From Tetradesmus obliquus (taxonomy: Eukaryota > Chlorophyta > Chlorophyceae > Sphaeropleales > Scenedesmaceae), in assembly GCA_030272155.1 (NCBI GenBank), contig CP126194.1, positions 7,609,001 through 7,673,000 on the forward strand: 64,000 nt of DNA. Reading direction: 5' to 3'. Position 1 is the first letter of the stretch. Each line of letters opens with the position of its first letter. A model generated the notes under the pieces. The model saw only the letters and a list, made by a program, of their open reading frames with translations. It did no database searches and was not told where the DNA came from. Of the stretch, positions 37,139-53,508 are shown piece by piece. The position numbers and the translations under genes are program-made.

Positions 37139-37516
37139 CGCCAGCGCTGCGCTGGCGGCCCGGCATCCTGCGTGCGCTTTTCAAAACTGTTAGACTTCAA
37201 GTCTATGGCAAGCCGCTGCTGGGGGGTGGGGCTGCAGCTTGGCACACATTCATGAAGCTAAAGACAGTGACTTTGCAGTGTACATATAAGTGTGCCAGCG
37301 AAGTGTTGTATGGCCTTGTGTGTGGCGGTGCTGCAGCGCGTGAGGGTGCACGGGTGGCATGGACATGCATGGGCCCGGCCCACGAAGCAATCTGTACACT
37401 GATCTGTGGTGCTGAAGGCGCCCTGAAGCTGGAGTGGCAGTAGGGCGCCACGCTGCCCGGACAGCTACAGGTGCTGCCTCAGCCCCTGCCAGTCACACCA
37501 CTGGTGGCATGGCATA

Positions 37517-37590
37517 TGTAAATGACGGATTCTAGACAAAGCCAGGATGCCGAAGCACGCTGGTCATGCACAGCTGCGCACCTTCAAGCA
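37517..37590 (+). repeat. dispersed element copy B, with TGTAA at its start
   Basis: TGTAA at 37517-37521 leads into the 43 bases shared with 3936-3978. This copy extends further: CATGCACAGCTGCGCACC and TTCAAGCAATGCTGA match, in one orientation or the other, sequence at 49897-49922 and 27922-27938. It lies 379 bases after the alpha/beta hydrolase stop. Confidence 0.85.
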
Positions 37591-37941
37591 ATGCTGATAT
37601 GTAGGTGGCACCTACGCAGTGGCGCGCATGGTTGCGATTGCAGGAACTTCTGGTGTGGCTTGAAATCTCATTGTATAAGCTGTACCTTTCACCATTCAAG
37701 GTCTGATGGTCATGCATACTGCACAGAGCTACCCACGTGCTTGTTCTTGCAGCACGCCGTATCCACTGGCAGGCAGCCTGAGCTCCGCCTAGAACGGCGT
37801 GACACAGTCGACGACACAGCGTGCCGCAGCGCGATGAACAGTACTAGTGGTGAGAGACAAGGAGTCGAGAGTTGATTATCACGAACATGCCTCATGCTGC
37901 AGCACTGGCCATGCTCAGTGATGCTGAGTGACAGTGGCAGG

Positions 37942-37970
37942 CTTGCTGACAGCCTGAGGCTGTCAGCAAG
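37942..37970. repeat. perfect 13-bp hairpin with 3-base loop
   Basis: CTTGCTGACAGCC (37942-37954) and GGCTGTCAGCAAG (37958-37970) are exact reverse complements around the loop TGA. It lies between genes and has no following T run, so a simple terminator is not implied. Confidence 0.9.
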
Positions 37971-39039
37971 ACAGCAGGCTGTACTGCACCACGCTAGGCT
38001 CCACCACACATGCGCCTGCTGCAAACAGCTAAGAACTGAGCGTTTACTACCAGCTGCTTGTCAACACTGCTGCATCAGCCTTGCTCTTTTTACGAGTGGG
38101 GTGTAATGAGCAAAAGGTCAGCACATCAAATCTCGATCAAATGCTGCTGTCACCCCGCGCTTCAGGACTCCAGGTTCAAGACCTAAATACCGTCGCATTT
38201 AGTTGAAATCAGCACGAAGGGGTGTGCACGAGGGAACGGCGCGCATGAAAGGATGGGTTCGCACTAGGCAGGGCAGCGTGAACTTGCCTATGAACAAGCC
38301 ACAGTTGATAATCGCGAGCCTGGCCATTGGAACGAGTTGTGTTGCCTGGATTGCGCCACATTTGTACTTTCCAATGCCTGAACAGTGGAGATGTTGCATG
38401 TTTTGCCAGCCATGGGGGCACGTGGTGCGCGTTGGCTGCCGCAGCTAAGCTGTCACTACGGCGAACCAGCTCGTTATCGCCCCCTACTGTGTACGGTGAC
38501 TCCTCAAAGTACGGTGATTGTTTTATTGAGCATCAATGAGCAAAATGACGCAAAGAAGGTGCAACACCAAGCAGGAACAGCTGGAATACAGCGTTGCACC
38601 TACGGTAGGACAGCGAAATTTTACATGTAAAACAATAAACGTGACATAAAAACACACAAAAGCAGAATCAGGATCCAAATGTCGGACGATTACTGGTGTT
38701 ATTGGTGTGACAGTGTCACCAGCGCAATCATGCTGGGGGGATGAGGTGATGGCATCTGTTTCGCTGGAACGCCGATGTTTAAATGTTGTTCTGTAAGCTA
38801 TAGGAATCATCAAGTGCGACTTGTCGGCTGCCTCTTTCAAATTACTGGCCAGACTCAGCTTTCTTAGTACTAGTGCACATCTTTAAACTACAACGTAATA
38901 GAAATCTTACCGATTATAGTCTTCTGCGTTCTGAAGCTATCCCACGGCGTCACCATGGACCGGCGAGCATAGCAGTGGGGAAAGAAGGTGCCGCTGCTGT
39001 TGCAAAATAACAGAGACAGCCACGTCAACAACTTCAAGC

Positions 39040-41958
39040 ATGTACGGCGGGATCGAGGGGCTGCGCTGTGGCGTGGTGGTCCTCCTCCTCGTTGCCGGTG
39101 AGGGAGCCCGCTGGCCCTTTTCGCAGCCGCACGTCATTCCGACGACGCCTGATGTTTAATTCGAATGGCTTCCGCGGCTGCTAGCCTGCCAACAGCTTTT
39201 GCACAGCTTCCTAGAGCACGCAGGCATACTGAGCCCCGCGCGCGTAGCTAATAGTTCATTTGATTCGCGCAGGAGCAAGTTTTGCCACAGGCAGCCAGGA
39301 AGCATGCGATGCCTGCGCCCAGCAGCTGTCAGTGCAGTACAGCAGCTCAGGGCCAGGCCTGCAGGCCTCCAGCGCTGTGTGCGGGGCAGACGGCTTCACA
39401 TACCCCCACAGGTGTCTAGCAGAATGCCAAGGCATAGATGTAGCACGCGAAGGAGCCTGCGAGGGCATGCCGGCTTTGTCTGGGGCCGGCATCAACCAGC
39501 AGCAGGCAGCAGCAGCAGTGGCAGGTGAGCTGGGGGTTACGCCACCAGTGCGAGCAGCAGCCGAAGCATGATTTTGCTGCAGCGCTGCACAGCATGCACC
39601 GCGGGATCAGCACCTGCTGCTCGCTAACCTGCAGTCACTGCTGCACTGCGTCGACAGCACTGCTGCTGCCCGTGGCACGCGAGTGCGGTGACGCCTAGTT
39701 CTCCATCTCTGCATGTTGCTAACATGGCCTGGCGTTACTACTGCCGTTATGGCTGCAGGTGAGGGCGAAGTGCTGGCTGCAGCAGCAGCAGCGCCGCAGG
39801 CTCCCCCGCTGGATGCCGCGGCCATCACCAAGTACGCGGCCCAGGGCATGACCTGCGTGGGGTCCCTGCCGCAGCGCGCCTTCAAGCCGGCAGTGCCGGG
39901 CATCACCATGGAGCGCATGGCGGCCCTGTGAGTGACCGCAGCAGCAGCAGCAGACAAAAAGCTGCCAACACTGATTTACAGCTGCTGATGAAGTGCAAGC
40001 ATGTACCAGCGCCATGGAGCAGCTGCTCTGTCAGTGACAGCAGCATCAGCAGCAGCAGCAGGGCTGTGAGTGGCTGGCTGCCAACGCATGCACAGGCCTG
40101 GCAAGGGTGACTGGCAGCTGCCAGTGTACAGCTGCATGCTTGCGCCAGCTGCACTCAGCTGCACTGAGCAGCAGCATGTGTGAAGCCTGCTGGCTGTTGT
40201 GTAGCCACTGAGCATGACAGCTGATGCAGTTCCACTGGGCGTGACAGCTGATGCAGTTCCACTGGGCGTGACAGCTGATGCAGTTCCACTGGGCGTGACA
40301 GCTGATGCAGTTCCACTGGGCGTGACAGCTGATGCAGTTCCACTGGGCGTGACAGCTGATGCAGTTCCACTGGGCGTGACAGCTGATGCAGTTCCACTGG
40401 GCGTGACGCCCATATCACAGTTGCTGCTCACAACCTCACGTATGCGGCTAGCTCCCCCTTCTTGTACTGACTCAGCTTGGATTTGGCTGTACATCTTGCA
40501 CCCCCTCCCCCTGCAGGAAGAAGCAGGGCCAGGCGCTGGGCAGCAGCCTCATGCTGGAGGTGGGCAGCGGCGTGGTGTATGCGGCAGGGCCCAGCTCGCG
40601 CTCAGGCGCAGCGGTGCCGGAGCTCACAGGGGACGGCAGCGACGAGGAGCAGTGGCAGGACAACCCGGGGCCCTTCACAGGCCGGAAGTTGGCAGCGGAT
40701 GCGGATGCGGCCCGCGCGGCAGCGCATCAGCCGTCGCTGCGCGGCGTGCGGCGGCTGCTGCAGCGCGCGGCAGCGCACCACCAGGCAGCAGCAGCAGCCG
40801 GGCGCGACCCCTGGGACTGGCTGAGCGACGCGCCAGGCGCCGGCAGCAGCATGCGGCGCAAGCTGTCTGCTGTGTTTGGCAGGGACACGCGCACCGAGAT
40901 CAAGTCGCCGCCGCGGGATCCCATCTTCTCGCCTGCCGGGCACCTCATGTTCAAGTCTCCCGGCAGCGGCATCCGCTACCAGTGCACGGGCGCGCTGATC
41001 GGGCCCTACACAGTGCTCACTGCCGCGCACTGCCTGGTCACGCGCGAGGGCGTGGCGCAGGCCGCCATTGAGTTCACCGCGGGCCAGACATACAACAACT
41101 TCACGGGCCTGGGCGTGGCCAAGGGCAAGCATGTGTTCTTTGCCAAGGAGTTTCTAGGCGCTGATTGGGAGGCGCACGACTATGGTATTCTTGTCATCGA
41201 CCGGCCCTTTGGGTTGTACAGCGACAAAGATTATTATGTTGCAGTCATGGGCATCGCGCAGATGCAGGCCAGCAGCGGCAGCGCCAACCCGGCTGATGTG
41301 ATGAAGCAGTACGCGCTGCCCGCGGGATGGACGCCCAAGCGCTACGGCTACGCGTACGGCACCGCGCCCATCAACCAGCTGCGGCTGCTGTCCGCGGGCT
41401 ACCCAGGTGGGGCTGGAACACATCCGCTGCTGCTGCTGCTGCTACTGCTGCTGCTGCTGCTGTCTGCTGCTGTGTGATGGGGAGCTTGATGTGTGTTGTG
41501 TGTTGCCGCCCTGTCCAGCAACATCGATGCTGCTGCGCATGCCTGCAGCCATGCACTCACAGCCATGCTGATGCACCACTGACGCTCCTGCTGCTGCTGC
41601 TGCTGCAGGCGACAAGAAGTTCAACAGCTACTGGCGGCTGGCGTGCACAGTGAACGACGCCGACCCCGAGTCGCCCGTGCTCATGCACCGCTGCCCCACC
41701 ATGTCGGGCCAGTCGGGCGCGCCGCTGTTTGAAATCCGGCTGGTGGGCCGCCGCCGCATGCGCGTGATCCGCTTCATCATCTCCTTTGAGATGTGCGGCA
41801 GCGTGTGCTCGGGGGCCTGCTGCGACGGCGACGTCAAGTACAACGGCGCGCTGCGCATCACGGGCGCGGTCAAGGCCTTCATCGACGCGCACCGTTTGGA
41901 GACGCCAAAGTACACCAACGCGGGCGGCAGGCAGGCAGCCGCCAGCCCACAGCCATGA
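39040..41958 (+). CDS. secreted Kazal-domain plus trypsin-like serine protease fusion
   Basis: Five exons keep phase: 39040-39097, 39273-39524, 39759-39927, 40517-41406, 41609-41958; 572 residues. Residues 1-22 are a signal peptide (LRCGVVVLLLVAG). Residues ~31-83 form a Kazal-type inhibitor domain with six cysteines and the hallmark VCGADGFTYPHRC. A long Ala/Gly/Arg-rich linker follows. From about 300 on comes a chymotrypsin-fold protease: TAAHC (His331), DYGILVID (Asp381) and SGQSGAPLF (Ser492), with an extra Cys-rich segment (MCGSVCSGACC) near the end. The layout resembles the V8/S1B glutamyl-endopeptidase side of the family more than classic trypsin. It likely cleaves extracellular or wall proteins, and the Kazal domain could restrain it in the precursor, which is inference. 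Intron 3 holds the 27-bp repeat. Confidence 0.9.
40215..40403. repeat. 27-bp minisatellite, 7 copies, inside an intron
   Basis: Seven tandem units of TGACAGCTGATGCAGTTCC plus ACTGGGCG lie in intron 3 of the Kazal-protease gene. The unit length is a multiple of three and stays open in several frames, so it produces long false ORFs. The copies appear identical. Confidence 0.95.
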
Positions 41959-44417
41959 GCACACAGGCAGCTGGCCAGGCCCTGAGCGCCTGAGGCGGCC
42001 GGCAGTGTGCGTGGTGTGCTGGTGTAGCAGCTGTGTGAGAGTGCTGGAAGAGAAAGTGCGGCTGCTGCTTGCCCAAAGACAGCAGCCCTGTGCAGAGTGT
42101 GTCAGTGCACGCTCCATGTCCTGCATGTGGAGATGAAGGTTATCCGTCTTGTGCGTTTATCAATGCGCCAGCGCCTGGGTTCTGCATTCGTGTTGCTGTG
42201 CATATCATACCATATTGCACGTCACCGGCAGGCACCTGCACAGTTGGCCGATGCCCGTGCGTGTGCACTGGCGGCTCGGCCTGAGCCATGCAGCGGAACC
42301 AGCAGCTCGGGCAGCAGCACTATCAACCAGAAATCATCCCATTCGTTGCTTGTTTCTTGGCATTCGCTTTGCGTGTGCATGTCTGAGTGCTTGCTGGGTG
42401 GCTAGCCGGGCTACAGCTGGCGTGAGCCGCTGCATGCATCTGCCAGCGTAGTTCCAGCACTGATGGGGCTGCGCTGGCTACCCCTTTGAGTGTGCCTGGC
42501 CTGCACTGCACTGCTTCTGCCACGCTTGGCAGTTTTGTTGGGAGGCAGGTACGTTTGCCAAGTTTGGCAGCGTTTGGCCCTGTGTGCGCCAACACCGAAT
42601 TAGGCAGGGTGTGAGGGCATGGCCTGTACTGTGCATCACAGCTGCATTGACTGTGATGCCTGTGCATATTTTTAGTATGCTGCTGCATGCAGAGGTCACC
42701 TCCTGCTGCTGTTGTGTAGGCATGTGCATGTAGGCGGTAGGTCCAGCTGTGTGCAGCTCTGCTGGCCACTTGATGCCTGCCAGCAGAGGGGCACCCTATT
42801 ATCATTGCTGCAATTGGCGCACATAAGCGCTGCAGGAGGCAATCAGTAGCGCTGAACATGCTGAACCATTGCTGCTTGTGTAGGGCTGTGTTTTGCTTGA
42901 GAATTTTCTGCTTTGCTTGCTGTGCTGCTGCCTTGTTTTGTGTTTGTGTGTTAGCATGCTTGGATTGCTGCCAGGGCATCAGGTCGGTTGCCGTTTCGTA
43001 TGTGCGCACATGTTGCTGGTGCGGGCTATCCTTGGCACTTTTTGTCATGCTGTGTTGCTCGTCACATCTGCACGTCGTCTCGAACAAACTGACAACTTTG
43101 CACACACACGCTGTGCATTCAGCTGTATGGGAGGTTGGTGGGCAGGCCATGCCAGTGATCGGCTCGCCTGCTGCGCTGCTGCAAACACCTTCCTCTTGCA
43201 AATTTGGTTTTGCGCGCGTATGCCTCTGATATTATTGTTTTGATTCCGCCTGAATGATCCAGCCAGCGGTGCGCGCGCGCCAGCGCTGTGGGCGGTACAC
43301 AGTGGCTGGCTTGCTGCGCGTGCACTAGCACACCCACACGGTACTGCATCTCGACACCTCCGAATGCCTGCAGCACTGTTGCTGCTGCTAATAATTCCTT
43401 GCTTTTCAGCTTGCTGTAGCTCTGCCGCACTTTTCTGCATGCAGCATGCAGCCGCTGGGCTGTGCACCCGCCCAGCGCGATGCATGTGACGGCATCGCTG
43501 CAGCTGTTGTTGTGTGCGGACGGCGTGCGCTGTCTTTCACTGCTGCGCCTCCCTTGGTGATCCGGGTGGGGGCGCTTGAGGCGGGGGCTGCTGCACAGAG
43601 GTGCATCCGGCATGCGCATGCGCTGCTTGCAGCTCACAAAATGCATGGTGATTTTGGCTCGTCGTCGCGCAGCTCTTTGATCAGGCATGACTGCCCTCTA
43701 ATCGGGCCTGTTGCTGTCACTGACGCTCCGTGCGGCATGCGTGCTGGCGCCGCGCGGCTGCTGGCACGCATGCTGTTGACAGAGAGTTTGGATTGTACAT
43801 ACTGTGGCTTGGCGCTGATCCTGCGCGTGTGCCAGTTTGCATGTGCGCAGGCTGGCCATGCCGTTGTCTTGCTGCTTTGCTGGCTGCTTTGCCGGCTTGC
43901 TTGCTTGCTGCTTTGCGTGCTTGCTGTTTTGCTCGCTTTTGTTGCTGTTGCTGATGTATTGCTGTTGCTGATGTATTGCTGGGGTGTGCAGCAGCACAAG
44001 CTGCCTAGCCTGGCTGCGGACACACCCCGCGCAGCCGCCACTGGCCACCACACTCGGAAGGGTGTGGCGTGGGCGCTGATGGCGGCGCTGCTGCTGCTTG
44101 ATGTGTGCTGCTCCACTGTCCCGCTTGGTGATTGACTGGTGAACGAACATTGGAGAGGAGTGTGCTTCAGCTTCTGCTGCCAGCGAGGATTGTTGTGCGA
44201 TAAGCAGCTGGTGCTGGCAGTGCTAGCACCACTGGAGGGGGCTGGCGTGTTGATGGCGGCTGCGTGCATGCTTCATGTCGACTGGGCATGGGCATGCAGC
44301 CTGCACTTGCAATGCATGCCTCCGGGCGCTGACTACCTTGACCCCACTCCTGCCGGCGTGGCCGCTGTGGCGGTGTGACTCGTTAAACTATGCTGGCACT
44401 TTGAACGGCGCGCCACC

Positions 44418-44508
44418 ATGACCATACCGCGTGGCTGTGGGATGACCATACCGCGTGGCTGTGGGATGACCATACCGCGTGGCTGTGGGATGACCATACC
44501 GCGTGGCT
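44418..44508. repeat. 24-bp tandem repeat, 4 copies
   Basis: Units read ATGACCATACCGCGTGGCTG plus TGGG. The fourth copy ends differently (GGCTTTTG). The copies are otherwise identical. No coding role is apparent. Confidence 0.92.
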
Positions 44509-45840
44509 TTTGATTGCCCATCTGTTTGAGCTCCTGGTCAACGCCCGCCACTTGTGTACAGGGGCGCTGGACAGATGCTTGTACTCAGTGTCTGATATAT
44601 TTAAACTGTTCTGGCAGCCGCACTTGTGATGTAGCTGCTGTTGCGCGGCTTGCTGCATCGCAGCGTCATCGAACAGCACGCAGCATGTGCATCAATTGGT
44701 TGCCACTGGGCTCTGATGGTGAGAGGGCGCGTGTGTGTGCTGCGGTGGCTGTGCTGTGCTGCTGAGTGGTGGGCTTGCTTCGTGGCTGTGAGGGCTCAGC
44801 GGCCCCGCCACTGTACATGGTGGGACCAACAGGCATACAGCAGCTGCGCTGCGCATGAACGTCCTGCATGTTGCTTGATATGCATTGCATGCGGGCAGCG
44901 TGGACAGGTTCAGGCCTGCTGCTGCAGCAGCAGCTGTGCCACCCTTTTAAAGCACACCGCTGCATTTGGTGTGAAGGGCAGGGCTGCCTGCAGGCATATG
45001 TGATATGAAACAAAGCAGGTGTTGCGTTTCAGCGGTGGCTGAGCCCATGCTGCCATGCGGTGGCCAGCAGCTGGTGCTGTTTGAAAGCGTGAGCAATCAC
45101 GCGGGAACGATTGGCGTGGGGTGGGCTGGTCTGCTTCTTTGCAGCCATTTTGTTCTGCTGCATTTCATTTCAATCAACACATGCACAGTGCGGCAGATGA
45201 TTTTGGTGCTGCTGATGGCGGGGGGAGTGGTCAAGCACTTACTTACGTATTGCTGCAGCTGGGTTGCGCTCAGCCTGCTGCGGTTAACTGCTGGGGCTTG
45301 GAGGCCTGAGGTGTTTTGATGGCACGGCTGGTGCCGGCAGGTCATGGCTGCTGCTGTTGTGCTGCTCGGCACTTCCGTAGTGCTGCAGTGCTGCAGCAGC
45401 TAGATGAGGGTTGCAGATGGCAACAATTGGAGGAAGGGAGGGAGGGATGGAGGGAGGGGCTGCGAACATCACACATGGGGGCGCTGTTTTGCGGCTAAGC
45501 TGTGAGCGGCGGGTGCCCCAGACGGAATGCCTTACATCTGGAGGGACTGTGTTGCGGCTGAGCTGCGATCGGCAAGCGCTACGGGCAGGATACCTTACAC
45601 CTGGAGAGAGATATCAATCGTTGTTTCGCGGCTAGGCTGTTGTGCGGCTAGGCTGCAAACGGCAGAGCGCTGCGGGCAGGATGTGGTTGCACTGTGAAAG
45701 ATGCGGCGTTGCGTGCGCTGAGGATGGTGTGGCATGCGTTGGGTATGGTGTCATGGGCAGGTGGCAAGCTGCGGGTATGGTGAGGGGTAGTGGGCGCTGC
45801 TGCTAGCCTGGGGCAGCCAGTGACTGGGGATGCGTTGCAA

Positions 45841-46160
45841 GGCTTCGTCACACGCAGGCCCATGACCCCCATGATGATCAGATCGTGGAGTGGCCTCACG
45901 GTTGAGCTGGGCAGTGCACACAGGCCAACTTATCAACCGCCATGGTTGCGTGCCGTGCATTGCCGCGCTGAGACTATTTGGGCACTGCTGGGGATGCGTT
46001 GATTCAACGCCGTTGAGTGCTGCTTTGAGTTGCTTTGTCACATGTTAGGCCCATGGCTCCATGACCGTGACGGCACGAGGTGGCCGTGCGGCTGAGCTGG
46101 GCAATGCACAGGCCACCTTATCAACCGACATGGTTGCGCGCCGTGCATTGCCGCGCTCGC
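45841..46160. repeat. ~130-bp direct duplication with short spacer
   Basis: Segments 45841-45975 and 46030-46160 share, in order, CTT(C/T)GTCACA, AGGCCCATG, GAGCTGGGCA, TTATCAACCG, CATGGTTGCG and GCCGTGCATTGCCGCGCT. They differ by scattered substitutions and small gaps, so the duplication is not recent. Confidence 0.85.
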
Positions 46161-46436
46161 ACTAGCTAGTTGCTTCGTGCTGAAGGGGTTTTGCAGCAGC
46201 ACCGTGGGGTTTTGCAGCAGCACCGTGGCGACCCATCACTCTGGGTGTGGATCTGGTGTTTGCAGGTTGGCCGCTCGGCTGACTGCTGACTACCTTGTTC
46301 TTGCCTGGAATCACAGGAATGTCTGCAAGCGGGATAATGAAATAGTGCTCCCTCCCCTTCCCCCTTCGCCTGTTCATTCAGCCGCTCCTGTGGGGCGCGG
46401 GGCCGGTGGCGACGTTGCTATGGCTTAAATGGTAAC

Positions 46437-46545
<109 letters not shown>

Positions 46546-47325
46546 CTCTGGGTGTGGTCAAGTGTGCGCCACCTGGGCTACTGCACATGGTAGGCCATTG
46601 CTGCACAGTGGAAGATTGCGTAGCTGTGTAACTTGTATCAGTGCATTTGCGTAATGCTGAAACAACTTTTAATGCTGTGGCTTCCTGATTTATGCTGTGC
46701 GCTTGGCTGTCATCACTGAACTTGAAAGCTAAGACCTGCAGCACCTGACATCTGCTAGCTGACACCTGCACCTGGGAGCCCAACACAGCATTGCTAACTA
46801 GCAGCGGTTCCCGGTGTACTGACTGACAGCACGCGTGCCACAAACAACGTGGCCATCACGTGGCTGCAGCATGTTATCTGCTCGTGGCACTCCTGCTGTC
46901 AGTCAGTTCTGCGTGGTTCAGTAGCCCAGAGCCCACAGTCGGAGCAGCTGCAATAAACCACATTGCAGCTTCAGAACACTGCTAGCGTTTTGCCCGTTTC
47001 TCCCGCAGTGCTGATGGGGTTGGCACCTGTCTCGCGTCTCCCGTCACCTCCTCCCGCCCCGGTTGCAGCTGCAACATGGCAGGTGCAGCGGCAGGCAGCT
47101 GCTTTCACCTACATAAACTATTACGTTCACATGAAGTCGCTTACATACATCTTTGTCTCTGCATCGCTGCGACAGCACCCAGCAGACGTTTTCCTGCTGC
47201 TGCATCCTGCTCGTGGGCACAGTGGCAAGTAAAGGGCCCAAAGACGCTGACCTTCACTCGGTTGTCTGCCCGGACACGTTTGTAGCAGTTCTCGCTGCTG
47301 CTACAGCCATCAGCCACCCCAGAGT

Positions 47326-51573
<4,248 letters not shown>

Positions 51574-53508
51574 ACGCGCAGGTTTGGGGCTGGTATGGTG
51601 CTCTCACAAGATGTCACAGCAGCATGGGGCCGTGGCATGTGACGCTACCAGCACCATGCCACTGGCAGCGCCTGGCGCAGGCATTGGTAAAGTTCTGCGG
51701 GGATGTGTGCAGATGGCCCTTTTCCATTGAGGCCATGCATGAAGCATGCCGAGGCATTGTCTGATATATATCACGTGGACGCTTCAAACCAGTGGGTTTT
51801 GTTATGAAGCCTGTACTAAGTGCAATGACGCAGCATGTACAGTGTAGACAGTGCCAGCACTGCCGGTTGTGCTCGGCCTGGCAGGCCTGCATATCCGTGC
51901 ATGACAGCACAGCAGTGCGGTTGCATGGCACAATGCGCATGCAGGGGGCTGCTGCATGTGACAGCCTGCCAGCTGCCTGGCCCCAGCAGACTGCTGCACT
52001 GCAAGTGCCGCAGCATGTGGGGTTGCCGCTGCTGCTGAGGTATGTAGTTATGCAGCTGGTGTTGCATTGCTGACGCCGGCAAGCACTGTGCGTGTCTGAA
52101 ATTCGCTTGGGGACCCCTTAAATATTATCGATAATATGATATGTCATGATGTGAAAACTGCTGCAACATGCAGATTGGGTTGAAGCAGCAGGCGCTTGGC
52201 CCGGCTGCACCTTATGTATATATCATGCCAGTCCCCATATGCATATCAACAATGTGCAGCCCCTTCGGCAGCATGGCATGTCTGCAAAGTTTGCAGTGAC
52301 ACAGCCGCGGCTGCGCCTGTGCATGGGTTGAGTGCAAGGCTGCGTGCTATGTTCTACTGTACTGTAGCACTACGTGCTGACACATCTGAGAGGAACCTGA
52401 GACGGTGAAGGGTTGACTGTTATCACAGCCAGCGCAATCATGTAATGCATGCAGCTGCATACCATTCAGCAAGACAGGTCACTGCATGGGTGTAACGTGT
52501 ATTCCAAAGCCGCGACCATGGCATGCGAGCTGTCACCAGTTATTTTGCTGGTCACCAGTAGAGACGTTGTGCATGCGCATCATGTTGCCAAAGCAACCAC
52601 GCCGCCAGCTGTGGTGACGAGCTGTGCGCAACGACGCCTATGTAATCCCTCTTCAACTTTTTGTCCTCTCTGGATATGCACACGGTGTGTGCATGTATCT
52701 GCCAGGCGTACCCCTGCAAGCAAGCAAGCAGAGTCTGCTGTCTGACAGCATACAGCAGGAGTGGCAGTTCCACTTTTGCCATGATTATTTCATGGCCATT
52801 CAGCTGTCTCCTCCGAACACAAACAGCTTCTGTGGCATCAGAGAACATCATGCCCGAGATTGTGAAAGTACCTCTCGCATGCTAAGCGAGCTCTGTAGGG
52901 CGACTGTCTGAGCTAGACCCCGACAATTGTAAAGGGCTTGCAAGTAAAGGGCCCCAGAATCCCTGTGGTTGGTAGTTTTGCAGGCCGCAATCCTGTGGCA
53001 TGCCTCGTTGCTGCACTAAACTACATCGGTTGGCGCTTCAACTCAGCTAAGGCGGCGACATTGTGCGCACTGACGTGCTCATCTTGGGGCATTACATGTG
53101 TTGACAGCAGCATGGTTTAAGTATACATCAAGCCTGCGTTGCTCACCCTCTCTGACAGTGTGACTTTTTTCCTTGAAATAGGTTCCGCTTACAACCTTTT
53201 TGCATTCCGACTTCAAAGCTGGCTGAAGAAGCCTGCGGTGCGTGGATGCAGTGTCTGCGCGGACGCGCGCGCGCGGGATTGTACAACAACATGTTGCCAC
53301 TGCACTGCACGGCTCCGATGAGTCAAAGCCGTGAAATAATTGGATAGAATAAACACGCTACTACGCTCTAGCCTTCAAACTGCCAAAGAGAGATTATTAT
53401 CTGCTATCGCACTTCCGCGGCAGGCGGGGGCTGGCAGAGTGACTGGCGAATACGCCAATTTTGGACAATCTGGAGAGGAAAATTCGAATATCAGCCTGAA
53501 TTCGTTGT
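51574..53508. other. intergenic between glycosidase and SGNH hydrolase
   Basis: No gene is supported. A 16-bp perfect palindrome, ATATTATCGATAATAT, lies at 52122-52137. TGTAA occurs at about 52441 and 52928 on the plus strand. The last few hundred bases before 53509 are A/T-richer and should hold the SGNH promoter. Confidence 0.5.

Larger units (their letters stand above)
37139..39039. other. intergenic between alpha/beta hydrolase and Kazal-protease genes
   Basis: It carries the second copy of the dispersed element (37517-37564), a short perfect hairpin (37942-37970) and A/T-richer sequence from 38500 to 39000 that should include the protease promoter. ORFs here are short and show no family signal. 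Confidence 0.55.

Noticed and set aside
40214..41071. 285-residue plus ORF with seven TADAVPLGV repeats
   Set aside because: The repeat is the intronic 27-bp minisatellite; the true frame of the protease exon (from 40517) is different and matches the family.
42323..43201. 292-residue minus-strand ORF
   Set aside because: Composition (Thr/Gln/His/Cys/Ala) and lack of any motif fit a chance frame opposite a G/T-rich strand.
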